The notes below the pieces were generated by a model. It had not been told where the DNA came from and did not search any database. It saw only the letters and a program-made list of their open reading frames with translations. A DNA stretch of 64,000 bases from Cypionkella aquatica (lineage in GTDB: Bacteria; Pseudomonadota; Alphaproteobacteria; Rhodobacterales; Rhodobacteraceae). Positions 15,978-24,640 of this stretch are shown piece after piece (positions within the stretch are counted from its first letter, which is position 1; each line of letters begins with the position of its first letter). A program made the translations under genes and the position numbers. Location of the stretch: assembly GCF_030161095.1 (NCBI RefSeq), contig NZ_BSPP01000003.1, forward strand, positions 94,089-158,088. Direction: 5' to 3'.

Positions 15978-17590
15978 TGCCCCAGCATCTTCCGCACCGC
16001 CGCGACCAGATCCCCACGCGGCACTTCCACCTGCGCAGGCTGATCTTTCCATTCCTCCAGCGTCGCTGATTGCGCAATCTTCGCGCCTAAAATCAGGTCT
16101 TTCAGGATCACAACGCCCTTCTCGGCCTCGTTGCCGCCCTGAATAACCGCAATTGGAGACTGCCGTTTATCGGCATATTTCAACTGGTTGCCGAATTGCT
16201 TGGGATTGCCGAGATAAACCTCGGCCCGGATCCCCGCTTGGCGCAACTCGCCCACCATCGCCATGTAATCCGCCATCCGGTCCCGGTCCATCACCGTCAC
16301 CACCACCGGCCCTGCCGTATCCGAGGCCCCCCGCCCCTTGGCAGCCAGCGCCGCCAGCAACCGATCCACCCCAATCGAAACCCCGGTCGCAGGCACCGCC
16401 TGCCCGGTAAAGCGCTTGACCAGATCGTCATACCGCCCGCCGCCCGCGACCGAGCCGAACGACCGCTTGCGGCCCTTCTCGTCGAGGATTTCAAACGTCA
16501 GTTCAGCCTCGTAAACCGGGCCAGTGTAGTAGCCGAGGCCACGCACCACGGAGGGGTCAATGACGATGCGATCCGGGCCATAGCCTTGGGCACTCAACAA
16601 TGCCGCAATACTTTCCAGTTCCTCAACGCCTTCCCGACCAACAGCAGACTCACCAACGATCTCTCGAAGATATTGAGTAGCAACTCTGTTCCAGAAGACG
16701 TTCACCGAAGCATCACCGCCAAGAACTTCGCGCCCAACGGCTGATCCCTGAAAACTAGCAAGATAGGCATTCACGCCAGTTGCAGAATCCAATGCACCGG
16801 GAAGTTTGGAAATATCCTCAAGGCGGCGTTCGATGTGTTTTGATGCGGTCACAAATTGCATCAAAATTGCGATCTGACTGTCACTCAACCCTGCGCCCTT
16901 GGTGAAGTCGCCACTTTCATCCTTGCGGCCCGCGCCAAGCAAAGCCCGCACACCCGCGTCGCCCAGACGGTCAATCTTATCAATCGCGCGCAGCACAATC
17001 CCGCGCTCGGCCTCTTTGTCATCCCCGGCCAAACCGGCGACTTCCATCACCCCATTCAGCACCTTGCGGTTATTCACCTTCACCACATAATCGCCGCGCG
17101 GAATCCCGACGATCTCCAGCGCATCCGACAGCATCGCGCAAATCTCGGCATCCGCCGCCACACTCGCAGACCCAACCGTATCCGCATCGCATTGATAAAA
17201 CTGCCGGAACCGCCCCGGACCGGCCTTTTCATTGCGCCAGACCGGACCCATCGCATAGCGCCGATAGGGGCTAGGCAGCTCGTTGCGATACTGCGCCGCC
17301 ACCCGCGCCAGAGGTGCTGTCAGATCATAGCGCAGCGCCAGCCAATCGGCGTCTTCATCCTGCCAGCCAAACACGCCCTCATTAGGCCGATCCACATCAG
17401 GCAAAAACTTGCCCAAAGCTTCGACCGTTTCTACAGCAGAAGTCTCCAGCGGATCAAAGCCATAGCGATGATAAACCTCGGCAATCTTGTCCAGCATTGC
17501 CTTGCGCGCCGTCACTTCCGCGCCAAAGTAATCGCGGAAGCCCTTTGGGGTCTCGGCGCGGGGACGTGGTGTCGGTTTATCTTTTGCCAT
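15974..17590 (-). CDS. hisS: Histidyl-tRNA synthetase
   Basis: Charges tRNA-His. The 538-residue protein has class II motif 1 around [13 protein letters not shown], motif 2 [21 protein letters not shown], the histidine-A motif [12 protein letters not shown], motif 3 [14 protein letters not shown], and a C-terminal anticodon-binding domain. It is longer than the roughly 420-residue E. coli enzyme, as in many alphaproteobacteria, because of an enlarged insertion near residues 150-310. First gene of the minus-strand hisS-hisZ-hisG operon, 72 bases divergent from slyX. Confidence 0.96.
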   Translation of the reverse strand: MAKDKPTPRPRAETPKGFRDYFGAEVTARKAMLDKIAEVYHRYGFDPLETSAVETVEALGKFLPDVDRPNEGVFGWQDEDADWLALRYDLTAPLARVAAQYRNELPSPYRRYAMGPVWRNEKAGPGRFRQFYQCDADTVGSASVAADAEICAMLSDALEIVGIPRGDYVVKVNNRKVLNGVMEVAGLAGDDKEAERGIVLRAIDKIDRLGDAGVRALLGAGRKDESGDFTKGAGLSDSQIAILMQFVTASKHIERRLEDISKLPGALDSATGVNAYLASFQGSAVGREVLGGDASVNVFWNRVATQYLREIVGESAVGREGVEELESIAALLSAQGYGPDRIVIDPSVVRGLGYYTGPVYEAELTFEILDEKGRKRSFGSVAGGGRYDDLVKRFTGQAVPATGVSIGVDRLLAALAAKGRGASDTAGPVVVTVMDRDRMADYMAMVGELRQAGIRAEVYLGNPKQFGNQLKYADKRQSPIAVIQGGNEAEKGVVILKDLILGAKIAQSATLEEWKDQPAQVEVPRGDLVAAVRKMLGQ

Positions 17591-17662
17591 AGCTTACAGC
17601 CTTCGCTTTTTCTCGCGCTCCGTGTAACGGATGGGGGCGCGCGCAGCAAGCAGAGGTAGGCG

Positions 17663-17857
17663 ATGGACAACACGGCCTTGGAAGAACGCATCGCCCATTT
17701 GACCCGCATGGTCGAAGACCTGTCAGATGTCGTCGCCCGTCAGTCGAAAGACATCGACCGTCTGCTGCGCCTGACCCAGCTTTTGGCCGAACGCGAGGCC
17801 GAGCGGGAAGGCAACGCCCAAGCCCCCGAAGCCAACGTCCGCCCCCCTCATTGGTGA
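17663..17857 (+). CDS. slyX: SlyX family protein
   Basis: A 64-residue protein that is almost entirely one coiled-coil helix (LEERIAHLTRMVEDLSDVV) ending in the typical PPHW tail of SlyX. Role unknown in all bacteria. ATG after AGAGGTAGGCG. Divergent from hisS and convergent with the TSUP permease gene. Confidence 0.88.
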   Translation: MDNTALEERIAHLTRMVEDLSDVVARQSKDIDRLLRLTQLLAEREAEREGNAQAPEANVRPPHW

Positions 17858-17899
17858 CGGGCGCATTGGGAACGGGCGCGTTGGTAACGACCGCATTGG
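17855..17899. repeat. Three 15-base tandem repeats after slyX
   Basis: TGACGGGCGCATTGG, GAACGGGCGCGTTGG and TAACGACCGCATTGG follow head to tail, the first overlapping the slyX stop codon. They fill the gap to the convergent permease gene. Possibly a slippage-prone minisatellite. Confidence 0.6.
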
Positions 17900-17903
17900 T
17901 CAG

Positions 17904-18665
17904 TTACATATTCACCAAACGGTAAACCGCCACGCCCAGCGCGAACAGCCCGACCGCAATCGTCAACGGTCGGCGCGGGGCCATCTTCGCCAGATAACCG
18001 CCGAAAAACGCCGCGGGCAGGCCACCCAAAGCCAGACCAAACACCGTCATGCGCACTTGGGTCCAGTCGGTTTCCTCGCCCCACCAGCCAAAGAAATAGG
18101 CGACGCCCAAAGCCACAAACACCACGAAACTGACGATAAACTCCGAGAAATTCGTCGATCCGATCGCATAGCGCGACTCGACCCCAGACCCCAGAAGCCC
18201 GGTGTTCACAATCGGCCCCCACGATCCGCCAATGCCCTCAATCAACCCGCCAGCAAAGCCAATCGTCTGAAAACGCCGGGTTTTCACCACACGCACCACA
18301 ATGCCCTTGATGCCGCGATAGACAATATAGCCGCCCATCAGCAGCAGATAGCCATTCACCAGATATTGCAGCGCATGGCCTTTCAGCCCCGACAACAGCG
18401 TCGCGCCCAGAATCCCGCCAATCGAGCCGAACACCGCCAGCGCGCCGACGATCCGCCAGTCAATGTTCTTGTGATACAGGTTCGACAAAGCCGCCGTGCC
18501 GCCCGTCGGCAGCTTTGCCGCATTGACCGAGGCCGAGACCAACGGCGGCGGCACGCCCTGCGCCAACAGCACCGCGGATGAGATCACGCCAAAGCCCATG
18601 CCCAATGATCCATCGACCAGCTGCGCAATGAACCCGATCAGCATGTAATCAAAAATACTGTCCAT
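17904..18665 (-). CDS. TSUP/TauE-SafE family permease
   Basis: A 253-residue membrane protein with about eight hydrophobic segments and the family repeat LVDGSLGMGFGVISS near the N-terminus, echoed in the second half (GGLIEGIGGSWGPIVNTGLLG). TSUP carriers move sulfite, sulfonates or other small anions. Start chosen at ATG 18665 because GGGTGGA precedes it; an in-frame TTG six codons upstream is weaker. No sulfur genes are adjacent, so the substrate is open. Confidence 0.88.
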   Translation of the reverse strand: MDSIFDYMLIGFIAQLVDGSLGMGFGVISSAVLLAQGVPPPLVSASVNAAKLPTGGTAALSNLYHKNIDWRIVGALAVFGSIGGILGATLLSGLKGHALQYLVNGYLLLMGGYIVYRGIKGIVVRVVKTRRFQTIGFAGGLIEGIGGSWGPIVNTGLLGSGVESRYAIGSTNFSEFIVSFVVFVALGVAYFFGWWGEETDWTQVRMTVFGLALGGLPAAFFGGYLAKMAPRRPLTIAVGLFALGVAVYRLVNM

Positions 18666-18863
18666 GCTGATTCCACCCTTCAATTACGACTATTCCCGTA
18701 GATATTTACTGATTTGACCCAGCAAACAACCATTTTCTTCTCTTTCGCCGAAATTTGGCAGGGATTCGACCCTTCTGCTCACAAATCCGTCATTGTCGGC
18801 GAGGTTTCGCACAGCACCAAAGCCGCAGCGCGTCGTGGTCGCAAACGCGGCTTTGCCCCATCC

Positions 18864-18935
18864 CACGCCGCCCCGGACGTGATCCGGGGCCTCATGCCGT
18901 GAACAGAGGCCTCGGATCACGTCCGGGGCGGCGTG
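18864..18935. repeat. 30-bp inverted repeat downstream of dnaE
   Basis: Arms 18864-18893 and 18906-18935 are complementary at 29 of 30 positions around a 12-base loop; the arms contain CGCCCCGGACGTGATCC. It lies 28 bases after the dnaE stop and probably ends dnaE transcription, though there is no T-tract. The sequence resembles the dispersed GCCCCGG elements at 22571-22970. Confidence 0.75.
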
Positions 18936-18962
18936 AAGAACGTTGCCCAGCAATGTCGCAGA

Positions 18963-21900
18963 CTAAACCTCTTCCACCATGACCACACCCTGCATCGCCT
19001 TGATCGCGCCCTTGATCTGGGCTGTCACCGGATAGCTTTGCGGCAGGGTCAGATCAATCTCGCGGCCCTGATCATCCGGCACACACAGGGTAATCTGCGC
19101 CCGGCTGCGCCCCTCAACCCTGGCCAACAGCGTCGCAATCGACACCGCAGCCTCCGCCCGGTTCAGATGGATGCGCAAGGCCTGCGCCCCCGCCGCATCG
19201 GCGACCTGATCAATCGGCTGCACCGCATTGGCCAACAGCTTCAGCGTCTCGCCCTCCAATTCCGCCTTCACCGTCAGAACCACATTCATCCCCGGCTCCA
19301 ACAGATCACGCGCGGCTTCCAACGTGTCGGAAAACACAGTCACCTCATAAAGCCCGGTCGGATCAGACAGCGACACAAAGGCAAAGCGATTGCCCTTGGC
19401 CGATTTGCGCTCCTGCTTGGACGCCACCGACCCCGCCAGTTTCTTGATCACCGGCCCCCGCTCTGCTGCCTGCGTCACTTCGGTCAGCGTCAGCACATCG
19501 CGCCGCTTCAACGCCGACATGTAGTCATCCAGCGGATGCCCAGACAGATAGAACCCAATCGCCAGATGCTCTTGCGTTAACCGCTCCACCGGCAACCAAT
19601 CATCCCGGTAGGGCAGCCGGGGTTCAGGAATATCCGCCCCCGAATCGCCGAACAGCGACACCTGATTAGAGGCCTGCGCCTCGTGGATCGCTGCCGAATA
19701 GGCCACCAGCGCGTCCAAGCCCTCAAACACCCGCGCCCGGTTGCCATCCAACACATCAAACGCCCCGGCCCGCGCCAGCATTTCCAACGGCCGCTTGCCG
19801 ACCCGCTTCATATCCACCCGGCGAGCAAAATCGAACAGAGTCGCAAACGGTTTCGCACCCCGCGCAGATACAATCAGCCCCATCGCATCAGCGCCGACAC
19901 CTTTCAGCGCGCCCAATGCGTAAACCACCGCGCCGTCGCGCACGGTAAACGTCGCCAAAGACGCATTGACACAAGGCGCAATCGTTTTGACGCCCAGCTT
20001 GCCAACTTCGCGCTTATAGACCGCCAGCTTGTCGGTCAGATGAATATCGCAATTCATCACCCCGGCCATGAATTCCACCGGATGGTTCGCCTTCAGCCAT
20101 GCGGTCTGATAGCTGACCACCGCATAGGCCGCCGCGTGGCTTTTGTTGAACCCATAGTTGGCGAATTTCTCCAGAAGGTCGAACACCTCCCCGGCCTTTT
20201 TCACATCGACATTATGGGTCTTCTTCGCGCCCTCAACAAATTTGGGCCGCTCCTTCGCCATTTCTTCGGCGATCTTCTTACCCATCGCGCGGCGCAGCAA
20301 ATCCGCCCCGCCCAAGGAATACCCCGCCATCACCTGAGCAATCTGCATAACCTGCTCTTGGTAGACGATAATCCCCTGAGTTTCCGCCAGAATATGGTCA
20401 ATCGTCGGGTGAATAGACTCCAAGTCTTTCAGCCCGTTCTTCACCTCGCAATAGGTCGGAATATTCTCCATCGGACCGGGCCGATACAGCGCCACCAAGG
20501 CCACAATATCCTCGATGCAGGTCGGCTTCATCCGCCGCAACGCATCCATCATGCCGCTGGATTCCACCTGAAACACCGCAACCGTTTTCGCTGCCGCATA
20601 AAGCTCATACGACGCCTTATCATCCAACGGGATCAGCCCGATGTCATTCTCGGCCCCCGGCTTCGCCTCATACAGCACCCGACCATCCGCCGATTGGTTC
20701 AGCGCCCGCCCGCCATTGATGATCTGATCAATCGCATTCTGGATCACCGTCAGAGTCTTCAGCCCCAGAAAGTCGAACTTCACCAGCCCGGCTTGCTCCA
20801 CCCATTTCATGTTGAACTGCGTCGCAGGCATGTCCGATTTGGGGTCTTGATACAGAGGCACCAACTCATCCAAAGGCCGGTCGCCAATCACCACCCCGGC
20901 GGCATGGGTCGAGGCGTTGCGATAAAGCCCCTCAAGCTGCGCGCCGTAATCCAAAAGCCGCGCGACGACCTCTTCTTTCGCCGCCTCTCGCAGACGCGGT
21001 TCATCCGCCAGCGCCTTGGTGATCGAAACCGGCTTCACCCCTTCCACCGGGATCATCTTCGACAGCCGGTCCACCTGCCCATAAGACATCTGCAACACGC
21101 GGCCCACATCGCGCACCGCCGCCTTCGACAGCAACGCGCCGAAAGTGATGATCTGCCCGACCTTATCGCGGCCATATTTATCTTGCACATAGCGGATCAC
21201 CTCGCCCCGGCGATCCATGCAAAAGTCGATATCGAAGTCGGGCATCGACACCCGTTCGGGGTTCAAGAACCGCTCAAACAGCAAGGCGTAACGCAGAGGG
21301 TCCAGATCGGTGATCGTCAGCGCATAGGCCACAAGACTGCCCGCACCCGAGCCCCGCCCCGGCCCCACCGGAATGCCCTGTTTCTTCGCCCAACCAATAA
21401 AATCCGCCACGATCAGGAAATAGCCGGGAAAGCCCATCTTCTCGATGATGCCCAACTCAAAATCCAACCGCGCCTGATACTCCTCCACCGTCACCGCATG
21501 CGGAATAATCGCCAACCGAGCCTGCAATCCCGCATTGGCCTGACGGCGCAACTCATTCACCTCATCATCGGCAAACTTCGGCAAAATTGGCGCGCGCTTG
21601 AACGCCGCAAAGGCACAGCGCTTTGCGATCTCAACGGTATTCTCCACCGCCTCCGGCAGATCGGCGAACAAAGTCACCATCTCGGCCTCGGTCTTGAAAT
21701 AATGCTGCGGCGTCAACCGCCGCCGAGGCTGCTGCTGATCCACATAAGCGCCCTCGGCAATGCAGATCAGCGCATCATGCGCCTCATACATCGTGGCGGC
21801 GGGGAAATAGACATCATTGGTCGCCACCAGCGGCAGATCCAGCCCATAGGCTGTCTCAATAAACCAGCGCTCGGTGCCAGCCTCAGCCTCGGTCAGCCGC

Positions 21901-22460
21901 CCACCCTCGCCGGCCCCGCCTTCAATGGGATGGCGCTGCAACTCCACATAAAGCCGCCCCGGATAGGCCGAAGCCAACCGCTCCAACAGCACCCGCGCTT
22001 TCGGCAGCTGCGCTGTCTGCACCAACCGCCCAAGCGGCCCATCCGCGCCCCCGGTCAGGCAAATCAGACCTTCGGAATAGCGCTCCAACTCGGGCACCGT
22101 CACCTGCGGCAAGTCCCCGCCCTTGTCGATGTAAAGGCACGAGTTCAGCTTCATCAGGTTCATATAGCCAGCTTCGTTTTGCGCCAGCAAAACCACCGAG
22201 GCCGCAGCCTTAACCTTTTCTCCCACCGCCCCCGGATCATAATTGACCGAGACCTGACAGCCAATGATCGGCTGCACCCCGGCATCCTTGGCGTAAACCG
22301 AAAACTCCAACGCCGCGAACATGTTGTTGCTGTCAGTGACCGCCACCGCAGGCATCTCATGCTTTGCGCACAGCTTCAAAAGCGCCTTCACAGGCACCGC
22401 CCCCTCCAACAACGAGTGTTCGGTATGGGTGCGCAGATGGATGAATCGAGGTGCTGACAT
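18963..22460 (-). CDS. dnaE: DNA polymerase III alpha subunit DnaE
   Basis: Replicative polymerase catalytic subunit, 1165 residues as expected for DnaE1. N-terminal PHP domain (FIHLRTHTEHSLLEGAVP), polymerase core with the catalytic aspartates in PDFDIDFCMDRRGEVI, the finger region GPGRGSGAGSLVAYALTITD, beta-binding and OB-fold domain near the C-terminus (KRSAKGNRFAFVSL-like segment) are all seen. ATG 22460. Monocistronic; the opposite strand contains a 924-codon open frame that is only a codon-bias shadow. Confidence 0.97.
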   Translation of the reverse strand: MSAPRFIHLRTHTEHSLLEGAVPVKALLKLCAKHEMPAVAVTDSNNMFAALEFSVYAKDAGVQPIIGCQVSVNYDPGAVGEKVKAAASVVLLAQNEAGYMNLMKLNSCLYIDKGGDLPQVTVPELERYSEGLICLTGGADGPLGRLVQTAQLPKARVLLERLASAYPGRLYVELQRHPIEGGAGEGGRLTEAEAGTERWFIETAYGLDLPLVATNDVYFPAATMYEAHDALICIAEGAYVDQQQPRRRLTPQHYFKTEAEMVTLFADLPEAVENTVEIAKRCAFAAFKRAPILPKFADDEVNELRRQANAGLQARLAIIPHAVTVEEYQARLDFELGIIEKMGFPGYFLIVADFIGWAKKQGIPVGPGRGSGAGSLVAYALTITDLDPLRYALLFERFLNPERVSMPDFDIDFCMDRRGEVIRYVQDKYGRDKVGQIITFGALLSKAAVRDVGRVLQMSYGQVDRLSKMIPVEGVKPVSITKALADEPRLREAAKEEVVARLLDYGAQLEGLYRNASTHAAGVVIGDRPLDELVPLYQDPKSDMPATQFNMKWVEQAGLVKFDFLGLKTLTVIQNAIDQIINGGRALNQSADGRVLYEAKPGAENDIGLIPLDDKASYELYAAAKTVAVFQVESSGMMDALRRMKPTCIEDIVALVALYRPGPMENIPTYCEVKNGLKDLESIHPTIDHILAETQGIIVYQEQVMQIAQVMAGYSLGGADLLRRAMGKKIAEEMAKERPKFVEGAKKTHNVDVKKAGEVFDLLEKFANYGFNKSHAAAYAVVSYQTAWLKANHPVEFMAGVMNCDIHLTDKLAVYKREVGKLGVKTIAPCVNASLATFTVRDGAVVYALGALKGVGADAMGLIVSARGAKPFATLFDFARRVDMKRVGKRPLEMLARAGAFDVLDGNRARVFEGLDALVAYSAAIHEAQASNQVSLFGDSGADIPEPRLPYRDDWLPVERLTQEHLAIGFYLSGHPLDDYMSALKRRDVLTLTEVTQAAERGPVIKKLAGSVASKQERKSAKGNRFAFVSLSDPTGLYEVTVFSDTLEAARDLLEPGMNVVLTVKAELEGETLKLLANAVQPIDQVADAAGAQALRIHLNRAEAAVSIATLLARVEGRSRAQITLCVPDDQGREIDLTLPQSYPVTAQIKGAIKAMQGVVMVEEV

Positions 22461-22570
22461 GAAGGCAGACTAACGCGGGCGGACGGCGGGGGAAAGGTGG
22501 CTGGCGGGCCAAATCGGCGCTGACGGGCCAAGGCTTACCTAACGCGCGCAGCCGCCCGCCACTTCGCCCC

Positions 22571-22685
22571 GTCGCAGGCCGGGGCCTCGACGCAAACCCA
22601 CTTCCACCACAGCGCAGCGCTGAAACGCCTTGATTCCGGCCTTGGATGGCCGCTTGGCAGAGCGGTCAAAACAGATGCCGCTCAC
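22571..22685. repeat. Dispersed intergenic repeat, copy A
   Basis: About 115 bases starting GTCGCAGGCCGGGGCCTCGA and ending GCCGCTCAC. Copy B at 22793-22908 has the same order of segments, including CCTTGATTCCGGCCTTGGAT in both, with about one difference in eight bases. Confidence 0.7.
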
Positions 22686-22792
22686 GCAAAAGCAACATCC
22701 CTGCCGCACGTCAGCCGAGATCGCGTAAATTCCCCACCAAGTATAATCCTCACCCCAATCGCCTGAAAATCAACCCCCGCCCACGCCGCCCC

Positions 22793-22908
22793 GGCGCAGG
22801 CCGGGGCCTCGACCCAAAGCCACTCCCACCACAGGGCAGCGCTAAAGCGCCTTGATTCCGGCCTTGGATGGCTTGCTTGGCAGAGCGGTGAAAGCAACAG
22901 TTGCTCAC
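22793..22908. repeat. Dispersed intergenic repeat, copy B
   Basis: Direct repeat of 22571-22685 in the same orientation, 222 bases away. A third, short copy of the first 35 bases (CCCACGCCGCCCCGGCGCAG) is at 22935-22970. The element is G+C rich at its head and ends in TTGCTCAC. Confidence 0.7.
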
Positions 22909-22991
22909 TCCATAAGCATCCCCCTCCCCCCTTCCCCACGCCGCCCCGGCGCAGACCGGGCCCTGCCTGCATTGCTCTCACACCCCAATCC

Positions 22992-23006
22992 TTAACAAAT
23001 CCTTAA
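22992..23006. promoter_or_regulatory. TTAA-N7-TTAA motif (CtrA-box type), second copy
   Basis: TTAACAAATCCTTAA. Lies about 40 bases from the orphan terminator, the same arrangement as at 3563-3636. Confidence 0.3.
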
Positions 23007-23032
23007 ATCCACCACCCCAACCCACTGATATA

Positions 23033-23063
23033 AAACAACTAAAAAAGGTCCCGAGCTGGGACC
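23033..23063 (-). terminator. Orphan Rho-independent terminator
   Basis: On the minus strand GGTCCC-AGCTC-GGGACC is followed by TTTTTTAGTTGTTTT. No protein gene feeds into it from 23236, which implies an unrecognised small transcript starting between about 23080 and 23230, opposite to xdhA. Confidence 0.65.
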
Positions 23064-23236
23064 GCACCGCCATCCCCGCAAATCCCCAGAAACTCCTTTC
23101 GCAAAACCCAAGCAAGCAAACACTTGCACAACCTTGCAGACCAAGGCTTCATAGACCAAAGGCCAGCACCCCCGCTTTACGCCGCATCGGGCGGGCGCGC
23201 TCAGGGCCAAACGAAAAGACCGCGGCAGGATGAACC

Positions 23237-24640
23237 ATGACCGACACAGCGTTTCTCTTGAACGGAACGCCGGTGCGCATATCAGGCGGCAGCCCGACGC
23301 GCACCCTGCTGGACTACCTGCGCGAAGATCAACATCTCTGCGGCACCAAAGAAGGCTGCAACGAAGGCGATTGCGGCGCCTGCACCGTCATGGTGACAGA
23401 TGAAAACGGCCCACGCGCCTTAAACGCCTGCATCCTGTTCCTACCCCAACTCCACGGCAAAGCCGTCCGCACCGTCGAGGGTATCTCCGGCCCCGCAGGC
23501 CAACTCCACCCCGTGCAGGTCGAGATGATCGCCCACCACGGCAGCCAATGCGGCTTCTGTACCCCCGGTTTCATCGCCTCGATGGCCGTGGCCCACACCC
23601 AAGGCCGCACCGACTTTGATACCACCCTCGCCGGCAACCTCTGCCGCTGCACCGGCTACGCCCCTATCATCCGCGCTGCCGAAGCCGCCGCTCACACCCC
23701 GATCCCCGACTGGATTCACTCCGATAAGGTCATCCTCTCTGCTCAAATATCCTCGGAGGGGTCCGGGGAGGCGGAAAGCCTCTCCGGCGCGTTCCGCCCG
23801 ACCAACAGCGATGATCTCGCCGACTGGTATCAGCAAAACCCCACCGCCACCCTGATCGCCGGGGCCACCGATGTTGGCCTTTGGGTAACGAAACAACTGC
23901 GCGATCTCGGCCCGGTTGCCTTCCTGAACGCCGTCAACGACCTGCAACAGATCGAGCAAACACCCGGCCACCTTCACATCGGCGCGGGCGTCACCATCAC
24001 CCAACTGCGCGCGGCCATCACCCCGCTCCACCCCTCCTTCGCCGAGCTTTTGCGCCGCTACGCCTCTGAACAAGTCCGCAACGCCGCAACCATCGGCGGC
24101 AACATCGCCAACGGCTCCCCCATTGGCGACGGCCCGCCTGCCCTGATCGCCCTCGGCGCCACCCTGCACCTGCGCCGCGGCGACGAGATGCGCACGATCC
24201 CGCTTGAAACCTTCTTCCTCGACTACCGCAAACAAGACCGCCACCCCGGTGAATTCGTGGCGGGCATCACCATCCCCACCCATGCCCCCGCCTTGCGCTG
24301 CTACAAACTGACCAAACGCTTCGATCAAGACATCTCCGCCGTCCTCGGCTGCTTCAACCTCACCGTTGAGGTCGACAAAATCACCCAAGCCCGCATCGCC
24401 TTCGGCGGCATGGCAGGCATCCCCAAACGCGCGGCCCATGTCGAATCCGCCCTCCTAAACCAACCCTTCACCCTCGAAACCCTCCACTCCGCTCTCCCCG
24501 AATTCGCCAAAGATTTCCAACCGCTCACCGACATGCGCGCCTCCTCGGCCTACCGGCTCACCACCGCGCAAAACCTGTTGATCCGCTATTTCCACGACCT
24601 AAACGGCACCCAAACCAACGTGCTAGAGGTCGCGCTATGA
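23237..24640 (+). CDS. xdhA: Xanthine dehydrogenase small subunit XdhA (2Fe-2S and FAD)
   Basis: Carries electrons from the molybdenum subunit to NAD+ in hypoxanthine-to-xanthine-to-urate oxidation. The 467 residues contain the plant-type 2Fe-2S cluster ([15 protein letters not shown], about 35-49), the second cluster domain (CGFCTPG and CRCTGY), and the FAD domain from about residue 190 ([24 protein letters not shown]). Between them, residues 169-185 ([16 protein letters not shown]) are encoded by sequence matching the group's intergenic ATATCCTCGG..GGTCCGGGG element, so a repeat seems to have been absorbed in frame. Overlaps xdhB by four bases. Confidence 0.96.
   Translation: MTDTAFLLNGTPVRISGGSPTRTLLDYLREDQHLCGTKEGCNEGDCGACTVMVTDENGPRALNACILFLPQLHGKAVRTVEGISGPAGQLHPVQVEMIAHHGSQCGFCTPGFIASMAVAHTQGRTDFDTTLAGNLCRCTGYAPIIRAAEAAAHTPIPDWIHSDKVILSAQISSEGSGEAESLSGAFRPTNSDDLADWYQQNPTATLIAGATDVGLWVTKQLRDLGPVAFLNAVNDLQQIEQTPGHLHIGAGVTITQLRAAITPLHPSFAELLRRYASEQVRNAATIGGNIANGSPIGDGPPALIALGATLHLRRGDEMRTIPLETFFLDYRKQDRHPGEFVAGITIPTHAPALRCYKLTKRFDQDISAVLGCFNLTVEVDKITQARIAFGGMAGIPKRAAHVESALLNQPFTLETLHSALPEFAKDFQPLTDMRASSAYRLTTAQNLLIRYFHDLNGTQTNVLEVAL

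Larger units (their letters stand above)
22461..23236. other. Repeat-rich intergenic region between dnaE and xdhA
   Basis: 776 bases between divergent genes with no convincing long coding frame. It holds two diverged copies of a roughly 115-base repeat, a third partial copy, a TTAA-N7-TTAA motif and an orphan minus-strand terminator (listed separately). A 37-codon minus-strand frame (23039-23152) ends inside that terminator but has no ribosome site; coding status is doubtful. Confidence 0.6.

Noticed and set aside
17855..17899. CRISPR array
   Set aside because: Repeats are 15 bases, directly adjacent without spacers, and no cas genes occur in the window.
19683..22457. A 924-codon plus-strand frame opposite dnaE
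   Set aside because: Arg/His/Pro-rich shadow of the dnaE codon bias; no known domain.
22992..23210. 72-codon minus-strand protein gene
   Set aside because: Runs through the terminator hairpin, lacks a ribosome site, and has no recognised homology.
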